6,789 nt of DNA from Alphaproteobacteria bacterium (GTDB lineage: Bacteria; Pseudomonadota; Alphaproteobacteria; Rickettsiales; UBA6187). Positions 1-6,018 of this stretch are shown here, piece by piece (within the stretch, counting starts at the first letter, position 1; every line of letters starts with the position of its first letter). The stretch lies in contig JAJRPW010000154.1 in assembly GCA_024280585.1 (NCBI GenBank), positions 1 through 6,789 of the forward strand, read 5' to 3'. The notes beneath the pieces are model-generated. The model searched no databases. It was not told where the DNA came from and saw only the letters and a program-made list of their open reading frames with translations. The translations under genes were made by a program, and so were the position numbers.

Positions 1-261
1 CGCAGCATCTCTGTCGTGGTTTATTTTCTTCTTGCTAAAAATATGGTATTTCAAGTTAAAGATAATTTGATATGGCAAGTTTCATTTTTTGCAGTGATCG
101 TCACAGTCAACCTCCTATTATTATGGCCTTTTATTATTTTTATGCATGACCAATTCACAATGCCAAGACCGATAGCTATGATACTTGGCAACATTATTCT
201 ATTTGTCTTTAATTTTATATTTATGAAGTATATTGTATTTCAAAAAGGAAGAAGCATTTAA
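1..261 (+). CDS. GtrA-like membrane protein, C-terminal part (5' end outside window)
   Basis: The reading frame is open from the first base and ends with TAA at 259-261, so 86 C-terminal residues are visible and the start lies upstream of the window. The sequence is strongly hydrophobic, with two evident membrane spans. It ends in NFIFMKYIVFQKG, which matches the closing 'NF....r..vF' signature of GtrA-like proteins (usually about 120-150 residues with four TM helices). The partial start (SVVVYFLLAKNMVF) resembles the same signature after the second helix. GtrA proteins sit in the inner membrane and are thought to help flip undecaprenyl-linked sugars, often beside or fused to a DPM1-like polyprenyl-phosphate glycosyltransferase. 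Whether such a fusion exists here cannot be seen. The methyltransferase gene begins on the next base, so the two are surely co-transcribed. A GTG at 16-18 could be taken as a start but would cut through the domain. Confidence 0.72.
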   Translation, partial: RSISVVVYFLLAKNMVFQVKDNLIWQVSFFAVIVTVNLLLLWPFIIFMHDQFTMPRPIAMILGNIILFVFNFIFMKYIVFQKGRSI

Positions 262-894
262 ATGAGTGAAAAACCTACAGACTGGGATGCCTATTATAAA
301 AAACCAGCTAAGGCTACCAGCATAACACGGCGCATATCAGCCGCAAAGATCCAAAAGGTTCTAAAAGAACCTTTGTCCCACCAAAACGTAAGCGTGTGTG
401 AGTTAGGCGGTGCAAATAGTTGCTTTGCGGAAGGATTTTTAAAAAATGCTCGGCTTCAAAAATATCATGTAATTGATTCAAATGCTTATGGTATTGATCT
501 CTTCTTACAACGTTTTAGTTCCGATAAGAGGGTCACAGCTGAGCAGCGTGATGCCCTCCTCTTAGCAGAAGGATATGCTGACTATGAGGTGGTTTATAGC
601 GTTGGTCTCATCGAACATTTTGACAAAGAAGGTACGCAAAAATGCATTGAGGGACATTTCCATTCATGCCGCCCAAAAGGCACCATTTTAATGACTTTCC
701 CAACACCCACTTTGCCATATCGCATCATTCGAAAATCTGCTGAACTCATGGGCATTTGGGCTTTTCCAGATGAGAGACCCTTAACCTTTGACGAAGTCAA
801 TACAGCGATTGAACGATGTGGCGGCAAAATAACTCATCAATCCATCAATTGGTGGATTGGCCTTACACAAGGTTATGTTGTGATCGAAAAATAA
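262..894 (+). CDS. Class I SAM-dependent methyltransferase
   Basis: A 210-residue protein with a Rossmann-type methyltransferase layout. Motif I is VCELGGANSCFAEGF (about residues 45-59), an acidic strand-2 end follows (VID, 70-72), then a motif IV region VVYSVGLIEHF (110-120) and a post-IV strand after RPKG (137-140). 'SxGLIEHF' followed by a 'CRPKG' turn is typical of the small methyltransferases in surface-polysaccharide and lipid-modification clusters. The substrate cannot be read from the sequence. The start is ATG directly after the stop of the GtrA-like gene, and AGGAAG at 246-251 lies about 10 bases upstream as ribosome binding site. It is translationally linked to the upstream gene and probably modifies a sugar or lipid in the same pathway. 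It ends 2 bp short of the stop codon of the convergent membrane glycosyltransferase. Confidence 0.82.
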   Translation: MSEKPTDWDAYYKKPAKATSITRRISAAKIQKVLKEPLSHQNVSVCELGGANSCFAEGFLKNARLQKYHVIDSNAYGIDLFLQRFSSDKRVTAEQRDALLLAEGYADYEVVYSVGLIEHFDKEGTQKCIEGHFHSCRPKGTILMTFPTPTLPYRIIRKSAELMGIWAFPDERPLTFDEVNTAIERCGGKITHQSINWWIGLTQGYVVIEK

Positions 895-896
895 GC

Positions 897-2684
897 CTAA
901 TTTTTATTAAACTTTAAATCAGATAATGTGAGTGGCCCGTATAAACGCATATAACCTTGTTTTCCAATAAGTTTACTTTCAGGAAGAAAGGGCGCTAAGT
1001 CCACAAATTGATGATATTTATTTTTAGTATTCACAAATAAAAATGTTGTCGTAGACGCTTTCATTTCTCGCCTGACACAGTCAGGTTGATAATATAGGCA
1101 CAGCCTGTAATGAGGCTTAAACTTAGGAAGCCACCTCAGTTGTTGATGAGGTGAAATGATAATCCAATCTTTTGATAATGTTGGTATTGACCCATGTAAC
1201 TTTTTAAGGAGAGGACGCATGTCTTTTGTCAGCAACAAAGACCATTGATCCTGCTTATGGGCAGATTTTATTTTCTTGTTTGGCATCATTAGACCACCTA
1301 AAATACTCATAATGAGCACCGTGCCAGCAAAGGTAAGGATTGGAAAAGGAATTAAAAAAATACGGTTACTTCCTTTAAACAGAGGAAAGGAAGATAATAA
1401 CCCAAAGGAAGGTAATGCCAACAGCATTGAAGGCACAAGAAAGGCATAAATCCACCAGCCGTTGCGTTCGTTATATGCGCAACAATTCACATACATAAAA
1501 AATCCTATAAAGGCTGTGATCAAAAATAAAATGCCCAACTGCCCCGATAGTTTTTTATAATTTTTGAGATTAAATGCGGCAATAAGAATAAAAATAAAGA
1601 GTGTCGTAATGCCGACATTACGAGCGATCAAGCGATAAGCACTTTCATAAACGGTTCCATTTGGAGCGATCATTTTCCGTACTTTTTCGGTCAAATCAAT
1701 CAATATCGGTAAATTCCCCGTTAAGTCAGGCTGAACATCCCAAAACATAATAAGATAAGTAAGAAGAGGTGATAGGCAAAGGATTGCTAAAAAAGAAAAG
1801 CGTTGCCAGCCTATTTTTTTCTGCCTCACAAGAAGTAAAATACTTATGAGAAAAACAATGATGACTAAGCTACCCGCTTGTTTGGTTATAGCGCTAAGCC
1901 CCGCAAAAATGGCTGAAATCATCAAGATATTAAAAAGTTCCCCGTCACTTATCCCCCTTTCAGCTCCATCAAAACTGACGATAAGCAATATCGTGGTGGC
2001 CATCATCATAATCATGACAGGAATATCCATATAACCAGCCATCATAGGCTCCGCATAGGTATATAGAAAAAAATAACCAATAAAAAAGCTGCCTAAAAGG
2101 GCCGCTAAAAACCGCTTAGAATAAACAAGAATCCATATCAAAAAGCATAAAATAATCGGTAAAATAATGAGACTAAATTTTGCAAAATACCAAATGGTCT
2201 CATCCTCTTGAGCCTTGTAAATTAAGGACCATACCCCAGGAAACAAAACTGGATATGCCGTATTCCATGGTTCATAAGTATTTTTTGAAAGCTCAATAGC
2301 CCATTTATTCCATGAGGCAATCGCATCACCTTTATTAAAAATAGGAATATATTGATCTGTCTTAAAAATCCAAATGATAAAAAGGGTCATGATCAACATG
2401 ATCCCTGCTAAAATATAACTATTTTTTTGAGATAAATATAAAAGAACTCTCGTCTCATTATTTTGCACAACAATGAGAGCAACCCACCCCCCAACAATCA
2501 ACCAAAACGGTATAATCACCTGAAAGGCATACATAAAAACCACTAAAAACCATGAGATCCAGAGAGACTTTCCAATAGCACCAAGCAGCTGCGCTGCCAT
2601 AGGTAATTTAGAATTTGTAGGCCAAATAAGTCCAAGTAGGCATGTGTAAAAAATACTAGAAAAAATACCGATAAAAACAATCAT
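897..2684 (-). CDS. Multi-pass membrane glycosyltransferase, GT-C fold (GT39/PMT-like)
   Basis: A 595-residue protein with about ten or more hydrophobic spans in the first 460 residues and a soluble C-terminal part of about 130 residues after PNKK. The first large loop holds GDAIASWNKWA (D at about 120), followed by NTAYPVLFPG. This acidic residue plus aromatic/lysine pattern is characteristic of GT-C enzymes that use polyprenyl-phosphate sugars. A second acidic motif, AGYMDIPV, has D at about 220. Such enzymes work at the periplasmic face of the inner membrane and move a sugar from a lipid carrier onto lipid, polysaccharide or protein. The acceptor is unknown. The ATG at 2684 has no strong Shine-Dalgarno sequence but lies about 38 bases after the start point predicted from the promoter at 2730-2758. 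The gene is convergent to the GtrA/methyltransferase pair, whose products could supply or alter its donor. Family level is reliable, exact family less so. Confidence 0.75.
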   Translation of the reverse strand: MIVFIGIFSSIFYTCLLGLIWPTNSKLPMAAQLLGAIGKSLWISWFLVVFMYAFQVIIPFWLIVGGWVALIVVQNNETRVLLYLSQKNSYILAGIMLIMTLFIIWIFKTDQYIPIFNKGDAIASWNKWAIELSKNTYEPWNTAYPVLFPGVWSLIYKAQEDETIWYFAKFSLIILPIILCFLIWILVYSKRFLAALLGSFFIGYFFLYTYAEPMMAGYMDIPVMIMMMATTILLIVSFDGAERGISDGELFNILMISAIFAGLSAITKQAGSLVIIVFLISILLLVRQKKIGWQRFSFLAILCLSPLLTYLIMFWDVQPDLTGNLPILIDLTEKVRKMIAPNGTVYESAYRLIARNVGITTLFIFILIAAFNLKNYKKLSGQLGILFLITAFIGFFMYVNCCAYNERNGWWIYAFLVPSMLLALPSFGLLSSFPLFKGSNRIFLIPFPILTFAGTVLIMSILGGLMMPNKKIKSAHKQDQWSLLLTKDMRPLLKKLHGSIPTLSKDWIIISPHQQLRWLPKFKPHYRLCLYYQPDCVRREMKASTTTFLFVNTKNKYHQFVDLAPFLPESKLIGKQGYMRLYGPLTLSDLKFNKN

Positions 2685-2729
2685 AGTTTATGGACTTTAT
2701 ATTTGTAAATGCACTTTATTTTCGGAGGG

Positions 2730-2758
2730 ATTACACCCCTAAAAAAGCTGAGTGTCAA
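2730..2758 (-). promoter_or_regulatory. Sigma70-type promoter for the membrane glycosyltransferase
   Basis: On the minus strand a perfect TTGACA (2758-2753) is followed after exactly 17 bases by TGTAAT (2735-2730), a 5/6 match to TATAAT. It points at the glycosyltransferase start at 2684 and predicts a leader of roughly 38 bases. It lies downstream, on the minus strand, of the hairpin at 2791-2811, so the glycosyltransferase gene appears transcriptionally insulated from the genes at 3000-4589. Confidence 0.65.
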
Positions 2759-2790
2759 CAAACGGAGTGACATCCGATCATACACCGAAC

Positions 2791-2811
2791 AAAAACCCCG
2801 TATAACGAGGC
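2791..2811 (-). terminator. Rho-independent terminator-like hairpin
   Basis: Read on the minus strand, CCTCG (2810-2806) pairs with CGGGG (2800-2796) around the loop TTATA, followed at once by TTTTT (2795-2791). The stem includes one G-T pair and can be extended by A-T and G-T pairs at the base. It would end transcripts coming from the hsdR remnant. It also lies a few bases past the distal copy of the tRNA-Ser 3' flank, which suggests it was originally the terminator of the tRNA gene. Confidence 0.55.
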
Positions 2812-2815
2812 TTCA

Positions 2816-2867
2816 TGGACGCTATAGGACTGTATAGAACAAGGTAAATGGCGGGAAATAGGATTCG
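2816..2867 (-). repeat. Distal imperfect copy of the tRNA-Ser 3' end and flank (putative att site)
   Basis: This stretch is a direct, imperfect copy of 4941-4993. Bases 2816-2835 match 4941-4960 at 17 of 20 positions. GTAAATGGCGG is identical (2844-2854 and 4968-4978). About 6 of 8 bases then match, and ATTCG ends both copies (2863-2867 and 4989-4993). On the minus strand the copy reads from the T-loop through the acceptor 3' strand and the CCA of the serine tRNA and then about 32 bases downstream. Similarity stops sharply inside the T-arm, where many tyrosine-recombinase elements have their crossover region. It is not a functional tRNA because the rest of the molecule is missing. The alternative is a decayed tandem tRNA duplicate. 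Confidence 0.6.
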
Positions 2868-2999
2868 CAGTAAGCACATAACACATTGTTTAATAACAAT
2901 CCTACAAGACTTTTCCTCTATATTTTTTAATATCTGTCCTTAGCCTCAATAATGGCAAATATTCGTTTTTATCGGTGCGCACATAGCTTTTACGCCTCC

Positions 3000-3588
3000 T
3001 TAAATCATACGGTGTTTCTTAAAGTTTTCGGCTTGCTCAAAAATCTCTTTATAAAGTTCGTCTTTCGTTACAGGCGGATAACCATGCTTGCCCATTAGTA
3101 AAATAAGATCAACTTTCATACTGGCTTTGATGTCTTCGCGCTTTTAAACTCAAACACCACCAGCGGCAGACCATTAATATAGAGAATAGCATCAGGAATG
3201 CGGGTTTCACTGCCCAAAATATGAAGCCGGGTGACGCATTGATAAATATTGCGATTTTGAGAACCATAATCCAGCAACTGAATATAAAAGTCTTTCAAAT
3301 TGCGGTCTTCGCGCTGCAACAAAAAGCCATCACAGACCCTTTTTAGAATAGCCTTATTGCTCTCATATAAATCAAGCGCAGAAAAAGCCTGTAATTTGCG
3401 GATAATGCCGCTTATCTCACGCTCTGTAATGCCGTCCGCGCCTACGCGCCGTCAAAAACGCGCGCAAATCTACTTCAATCAACACCTCTTCAAGCGCGCG
3501 CACCACATCCGCCCCCAAAATGGTCGGATAGCCCTGCTTGAAGCAAGGCCAGAATGACCTGTTCAAGTGCGTTTTCGTTAAAGCTCAT
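3000..3588 (-). pseudogene. hsdR: Type I restriction enzyme R subunit remnant (HsdR), frameshifted and internally deleted
   Basis: Four pieces in three frames line up as an HsdR protein. The ATG at 3588 starts MSFNENALEQVILALL. After a frame change near 3540, KQGYPTILGADVVRALEEVL continues to about 3447. A second frame change leads into GITEREISGIIRKLQ and on to RIPDAILYINGLPLVVFEFK (to about 3140), which carries the PD...E-x-K nuclease motif. The frame then jumps near 3137 to REDIKASMKVDLILL and GYPPVTKDELYKEIFEQAEN, ending with TAA at 3000, which matches the extreme C-terminus of the family. Intact HsdR is about 1000 residues, so the whole helicase/translocase core (roughly 800 residues) is gone. 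Only the nuclease N-domain and the tail remain, 589 bp in all. No hsdM or hsdS lies in the window. In an intact enzyme this subunit cuts DNA after ATP-driven translocation; this copy cannot work. Confidence 0.85.
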
Positions 3589-3632
3589 TCTTTTATGCCC
3601 GTTCTGTTTCCTGTACGCTTTAACTCAAAGCC

Positions 3633-4589
3633 CTAATTATTACAGACATGGTTTGCCACTTTTTCAAGAGTGTCATAAGAGCATGAAGGCGCCATCCCAT
3701 ATCCCCATTCCTGACAGTAATCAAAAAAGTAAACTGTTGGCGTACGTCCACTATCACAACTCAAAACCATATTTTTCTGACCACCTGTCATATTATTTTC
3801 TTTTACCCGAAAGCCTTTCCCTGCTTTTGGATCTCTAAAAATAGAACCATCTTTAATGGATTGCGTTGCACCATTAATCATTCCCAAATACATACGTTTC
3901 GCAGCCGCATTATTCGCACGTTGTTGCGCAGTCATCTTAGCGGTAGACTTTGGCTTTCTATATTTCGCGCGATGCTCTCGCAAAGTTCTCCTCGTGCAAT
4001 CTTGGTAGCCTTGGCCAGCTGAGTTATAGCGATCACATAATTTTAGATTTTTAATCAAAATACGATCTTTGGCAGTCGTTTTAATTGTTTGCCCTAAATA
4101 GGACGTCGTTTGAACCTCCTGACTCGAAGAACCGCTTTGCGCGATTGCTCTATCCTGCCCCCCTATAAGCACGGACTTTTCCTCAGCCGTGAGCCGACCA
4201 GAGGTCGAATGACCAAGAGAGGCTTGAAACTCACGCACAGCTTGACGAGATTTCTGCCCCATAACGCCATCAGCACGACCTGAAAGATAACCGCGTGTCT
4301 TGAGTGCTGTCTGAATACGAATATTACGGGTTCGCCTTTTGCTCACAACGCGGCTACCACCACGCCTACGGTTGCTACGATTTCTCAACACACGGCCTTT
4401 ACGCCGCACTTTCCGTTTTAAACGCCTTTTGTTTTTGTTAAGATAGTGCAAAGCCGCTGCGCTTCCTCCAATAGCAGCGGCGATACCAAGAATTTTCTTC
4501 AATTTATTCTTGCCAGCACTGGCATTTGAAATAGGCATGGTCATGGAAATCAAAACAGCAAAGACAAGTATATAGATGCGCAATATCAT
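3633..4589 (-). CDS. Secreted peptidoglycan-binding-domain protein with basic linker and unknown Cys-containing C-terminus
   Basis: A 318-residue protein. Residues 1-25 form a signal peptide (positive start, hydrophobic core, ASA just before G26). Residues 33-47 are a Gly/Ala-rich hydrophobic stretch. Residues 52-91 are extremely basic, about 22 Lys or Arg in 40. Residues 90-141 form one PG_binding_1-like domain (IQTALKTRGYLSGRADGVMG, then SRQAVREFQASLG), a three-helix fold that binds cell-wall glycan or peptide. After a Ser/Gln/Thr-rich linker (about 148-172), the last 145 residues match nothing I know. They carry the protein's six cysteines (185, 198, 278, 292, 303, 316), enough for three disulfides in the periplasm. 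No catalytic motif is recognisable. The ATG at 4589 has only a weak upstream purine run, but the signal peptide fits this start. The gene stands alone, 44 bp upstream of the hsdR remnant. Confidence 0.75.
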   Translation of the reverse strand: MILRIYILVFAVLISMTMPISNASAGKNKLKKILGIAAAIGGSAAALHYLNKNKRRLKRKVRRKGRVLRNRSNRRRGGSRVVSKRRTRNIRIQTALKTRGYLSGRADGVMGQKSRQAVREFQASLGHSTSGRLTAEEKSVLIGGQDRAIAQSGSSSQEVQTTSYLGQTIKTTAKDRILIKNLKLCDRYNSAGQGYQDCTRRTLREHRAKYRKPKSTAKMTAQQRANNAAAKRMYLGMINGATQSIKDGSIFRDPKAGKGFRVKENNMTGGQKNMVLSCDSGRTPTVYFFDYCQEWGYGMAPSCSYDTLEKVANHVCNN

Positions 4590-4972
4590 AATTTTATCCA
4601 GTCATCGTTTTGTTTTTCCTTTCAACCAACAAGAGCCTCTTAAACCCTTAGGAAAAATCAGTCATCATTATCTTTTCTATTGTTCTACGCTATTTCTGAA
4701 AATAAGACAACGCTGTATCAATTAAAAAGATAGTTGATCTTGCCCTATTTTGAGTTTTGGGTTTCGTGGACGGCACCAGTTCACGGCATTGATCCCGCAC
4801 GGGACTGCGGGATGACAGTGTTTTTAGGATGGTTTAGAGATTATCGGTTGTGTCCAGTACCCTTTCGGCGGACTCGCCAACGCGCAATTCACCTGACATC
4901 ACCCACGAAAACGGCGACGTGTCTTTGTCTACCATCTGTGTGGACACTATCTGACTGTATGAGATGAGTAAA
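4590..4972. other. 383-bp intergenic stretch between the secreted protein and tRNA-Ser
   Basis: The half next to the secreted-protein gene is AT-rich and shows no convincing promoter. From about 4760 the composition becomes clearly more GC-rich. It contains the palindrome at 4792-4813 and the tRNA-proximal repeat from 4941 onward. On the minus strand a frame from ATG 4935 to TAA at 4834 is open for 33 codons (MVDKDTSPFSWVMSGEL...). It has no clear ribosome binding site or known relative, so I leave it uncalled. Confidence 0.45.
4792..4813. repeat. REP-like palindromic element
   Basis: A perfect 8-bp inverted repeat, ATCCCGCA (4792-4799) and TGCGGGAT (4806-4813), surrounds the 6-base loop CGGGAC. 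It is followed on the + strand by GACAGTGTTTTT. The 'ATCCCG...CGGGATGACA' form is typical of short palindromic repeats scattered between genes in many alphaproteobacteria. A terminator role is possible but weak, because the T run begins several bases after the stem. Confidence 0.5.
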
Positions 4973-4993
4973 TGGCGGAGAGACAGGGATTCG
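4941..4993 (-). repeat. tRNA-proximal copy of the direct repeat (putative att site)
   Basis: This is the partner of the copy at 2816-2867. It comprises the 3' strand of the tRNA-Ser acceptor stem, its encoded CCA, part of the T-arm and 32 bases of downstream flank. The repeat pair brackets about 2.1 kb with the tRNA 3' end facing inward, the geometry expected when an element integrates at a tRNA 3' end and rebuilds the gene with its own att core. Confidence 0.58.
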
Positions 4994-5063
4994 AACCCTG
5001 GAGACGGGGACACCGCCTACACGCTTTCCAAGCGTGCGCCTTCGGCCACTCGGCCACCTCTCC
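4973..5063 (-). tRNA. tRNA-Ser (anticodon GGA)
   Basis: The minus strand begins GGAGAGGTGGCCGAGTGG and ends TCTCTCCGCCA. The acceptor stem GGAGAGG pairs with TCTCTCC (one G-T at the inner end), with G as discriminator base and an encoded CCA. The D-arm is GCCGAGTGGCCGAAGGC. The anticodon stem CACGC/GCGTG encloses TTGGAAA, giving anticodon GGA at 5029-5027. The long variable arm (GGTGTCCCCGTC region) is the class II hallmark of serine tRNAs, and the T-arm is CAGGG-TTCGAAT-CCCTG. At 91 nt it has the usual serine length. It reads codons UCC and UCU. No T-rich terminator follows immediately downstream, which is unusual for a lone tRNA gene and fits displacement of its terminator to 2791-2811. Confidence 0.96.
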
Positions 5064-5437
5064 GCACTTATATCAACCTCAAGGGTTGAATTTTCGTTGC
5101 CTGCCAAAATCTGCGCACGCTGGTCTTACTTATGGACGCGTTTGCAAGCAAACACTTTGGCCACCTTCTCATGACCATCAAGCCAATAGTTTTAAGGAAT
5201 ACAATGAGAGAGCTAGCACCTAGCAGGATTGGCGAAAAGGTGCAACTATTTTTAGGGCATATTCTAAAATTTTGACATCATATTCATAAACTATTATTTT
5301 TTTACAAAGACTTAACCTGCCTTGCTTGTTTTTTCCTTTCTTGTTATGTAGTCTTTAAATGCGTCTGCGCATAATTTAGATGACTGTTTTTGATGATGAA
5401 AGCTGATCTTCACAGCCATAAAACTTAAGAGGTTTAT
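5064..5437. other. 374-bp stretch between tRNA-Ser and the 103-residue protein gene
   Basis: It must hold the tRNA promoter on the minus strand. A TATAAG lies 3-8 bases upstream of the mature 5' end, but I see no convincing -35 box. It also has two small hairpins: CAACC/GGGTTG near 5073-5088 and GCTAG-CAC-CTAGC at 5212-5224. On + a frame from ATG 5132 to TGA 5275 is open for 47 codons (MDAFASKHFGHLL...) without a ribosome binding site or known relative. The right half (5260-5437) is AT-rich leader DNA with the promoter candidate at 5272-5300. Confidence 0.45.
5272..5300 (+). promoter_or_regulatory. Candidate sigma70 promoter for the 103-residue membrane protein
   Basis: TTGACA (5272-5277) is perfect and is followed after 17 bases by TATTTT (5295-5300), a 4/6 match to the -10 box. 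It points to the gene starting at 5438 and would give a leader of about 130 bases. The AT-rich surroundings make chance matches easier, so this is tentative. Confidence 0.4.
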
Positions 5438-5749
5438 ATGTTTTTAATCCGTATAGCTGGGATCTGGCTCATGCTTATCGCTGTGGTCGCCCTTGTGGTG
5501 GATGGCACAAAGTCTCTTTCGAGCAGTCAACTCATTTGGACTTCTTTAGGAGAGCAATGGGCAAATATCTCTAAAAATAGCTTAGAATCAGCGCAAATGT
5601 TTATTATTAACAACCTGCACAGCCTGATTTGGGATCCTCTGCTCTATTCTATTTTACTCTGGCCAAGCTGGGCCATTATCGGTCTTATCGGCCTGTTCTT
5701 CTATTGGCTCGCACGTAAGAAGCACCACACCAAAACTTTTATAAACTAA
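5438..5749 (+). CDS. Small two-TM inner-membrane protein, conserved hypothetical
   Basis: A 103-residue protein with one membrane span at about 3-22 (starting RIAGIWLMLIAVVALVVDG), a polar middle and a second span at about 72-92, ending in a basic tail ARKKHH. The pattern 'VVDGTKSLSSS..I.TSLGEQW' followed by 'LIWDPLL' and a Trp/Pro-containing second helix resembles small proteins I recall from alphaproteobacterial genomes, sometimes labelled PetM-like. No function is established that I know of. The basic tail places the C-terminus, and by two spans also the N-terminus, in the cytoplasm. AAGAGG ends about six bases before the ATG, a good ribosome binding site. It is a single gene, divergent from the tRNA and convergent to the copper-ATPase pair. 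Reality of the gene is likely; the family link is from memory. Confidence 0.72.
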   Translation: MFLIRIAGIWLMLIAVVALVVDGTKSLSSSQLIWTSLGEQWANISKNSLESAQMFIINNLHSLIWDPLLYSILLWPSWAIIGLIGLFFYWLARKKHHTKTFIN

Positions 5750-5827
5750 GAATATGGATATTGCCACGCGGGCAGCCACGACACAAAAACGCAAGCCCTG
5801 CTGAACATGAGTATCAAACTTAAAAAG

Positions 5828-6007
5828 TTATTTTGACTTAGCATCAAGCTCTTTTTTCTTGATTTCTTTTTGTTGCTCTATCGCTTTATCAATGTCTTTA
5901 CGATAAGGGTCATCATCTCCCCCCTTAAAATAAAGACTTGCCGCAACCGCAAGCCCCGCAATTAAAATGATAGGGCCAAATTTCTTTTGCATTTCATCAG
6001 GTGTCAT
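5828..6007 (-). CDS. 59-residue single-TM protein downstream of the copper ATPase
   Basis: Starts MTPDEMQKKFGP, then one hydrophobic span at about residues 11-27 (PIILIAGLAVAASLYF), an acidic turn GGDDDPY, and a highly charged, probably helical tail (KAIEQQKEIKKKELDAK). It has no cysteine, histidine or CXXC motif, so it is neither CcoS-like nor a CopZ-type copper chaperone. AAGGAAG overlaps the stop codon of the ATPase (TAAGGAAG) and lies about seven bases before the ATG, and the genes are 11 bp apart, so co-transcription is almost certain. I do not recognise the family. A role with the copper pump (assembly, stabilisation or regulation) is inferred from position only. Confidence 0.68.
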   Translation of the reverse strand: MTPDEMQKKFGPIILIAGLAVAASLYFKGGDDDPYRKDIDKAIEQQKEIKKKELDAKSK

Positions 6008-6018
6008 AACGTACTTCC

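Larger units (their letters stand above)
2685..2999. other. 315-bp intergenic stretch left of the hsdR remnant
   Basis: From left to right it holds the glycosyltransferase leader and promoter (2730-2758), a terminator-like hairpin (2791-2811), the distal copy of the tRNA-Ser 3' end (2816-2867), and about 130 bases of AT-rich DNA. An AAGGAGG Shine-Dalgarno sequence lies on the minus strand at 3001-2995, directly overlapping the hsdR stop codon. The ATG it serves (2984) opens only 12 codons. A GTG at 2982, in another frame, opens 26 codons (VRTDKNEYLPLL..., stop at 2902). Neither resembles a protein I know, so I do not call a gene. Confidence 0.5.

Noticed and set aside
594..827. 77-codon minus-strand frame opposite the methyltransferase
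   Set aside because: It is antisense to the methyltransferase motifs and has no ribosome binding site or family resemblance.
1846..2034. 62-codon plus-strand frame inside the glycosyltransferase
   Set aside because: It is antisense to a long, clearly membrane-protein-coding frame.
3300..3838. Two plus-strand frames of 85 and 94 codons
   Set aside because: They lie antisense to the hsdR remnant and to the 3' end of the secreted-protein gene, whose minus-strand readings carry recognisable domains.
4734..4967. 77-codon plus-strand frame
   Set aside because: It runs through the palindrome and the repeat, starts at a TTG without a ribosome binding site and resembles no protein family.
4889..5107. 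72-codon minus-strand frame across the tRNA (contains RWPSGRRRTLGKRVGG)
   Set aside because: It is the familiar spurious translation of a serine tRNA gene; the tRNA structure explains the conserved bases.
4972..5223. 83-codon plus-strand frame beginning MAERQGFEPW
   Set aside because: This is the antisense translation of the same tRNA, a common false gene call; the downstream part has no protein-like features.
5132..5275. 47-codon plus-strand frame MDAFASKHFGHLL...
   Set aside because: It has no ribosome binding site, resembles no known protein and overlaps the promoter candidate; it is possible but unsupported.
5800..5835. Hairpin AACTT-AAA-AAGTT after the 59-residue gene as a terminator
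   Set aside because: The stem is only five AT-rich pairs and the T run is interrupted, too weak to call.
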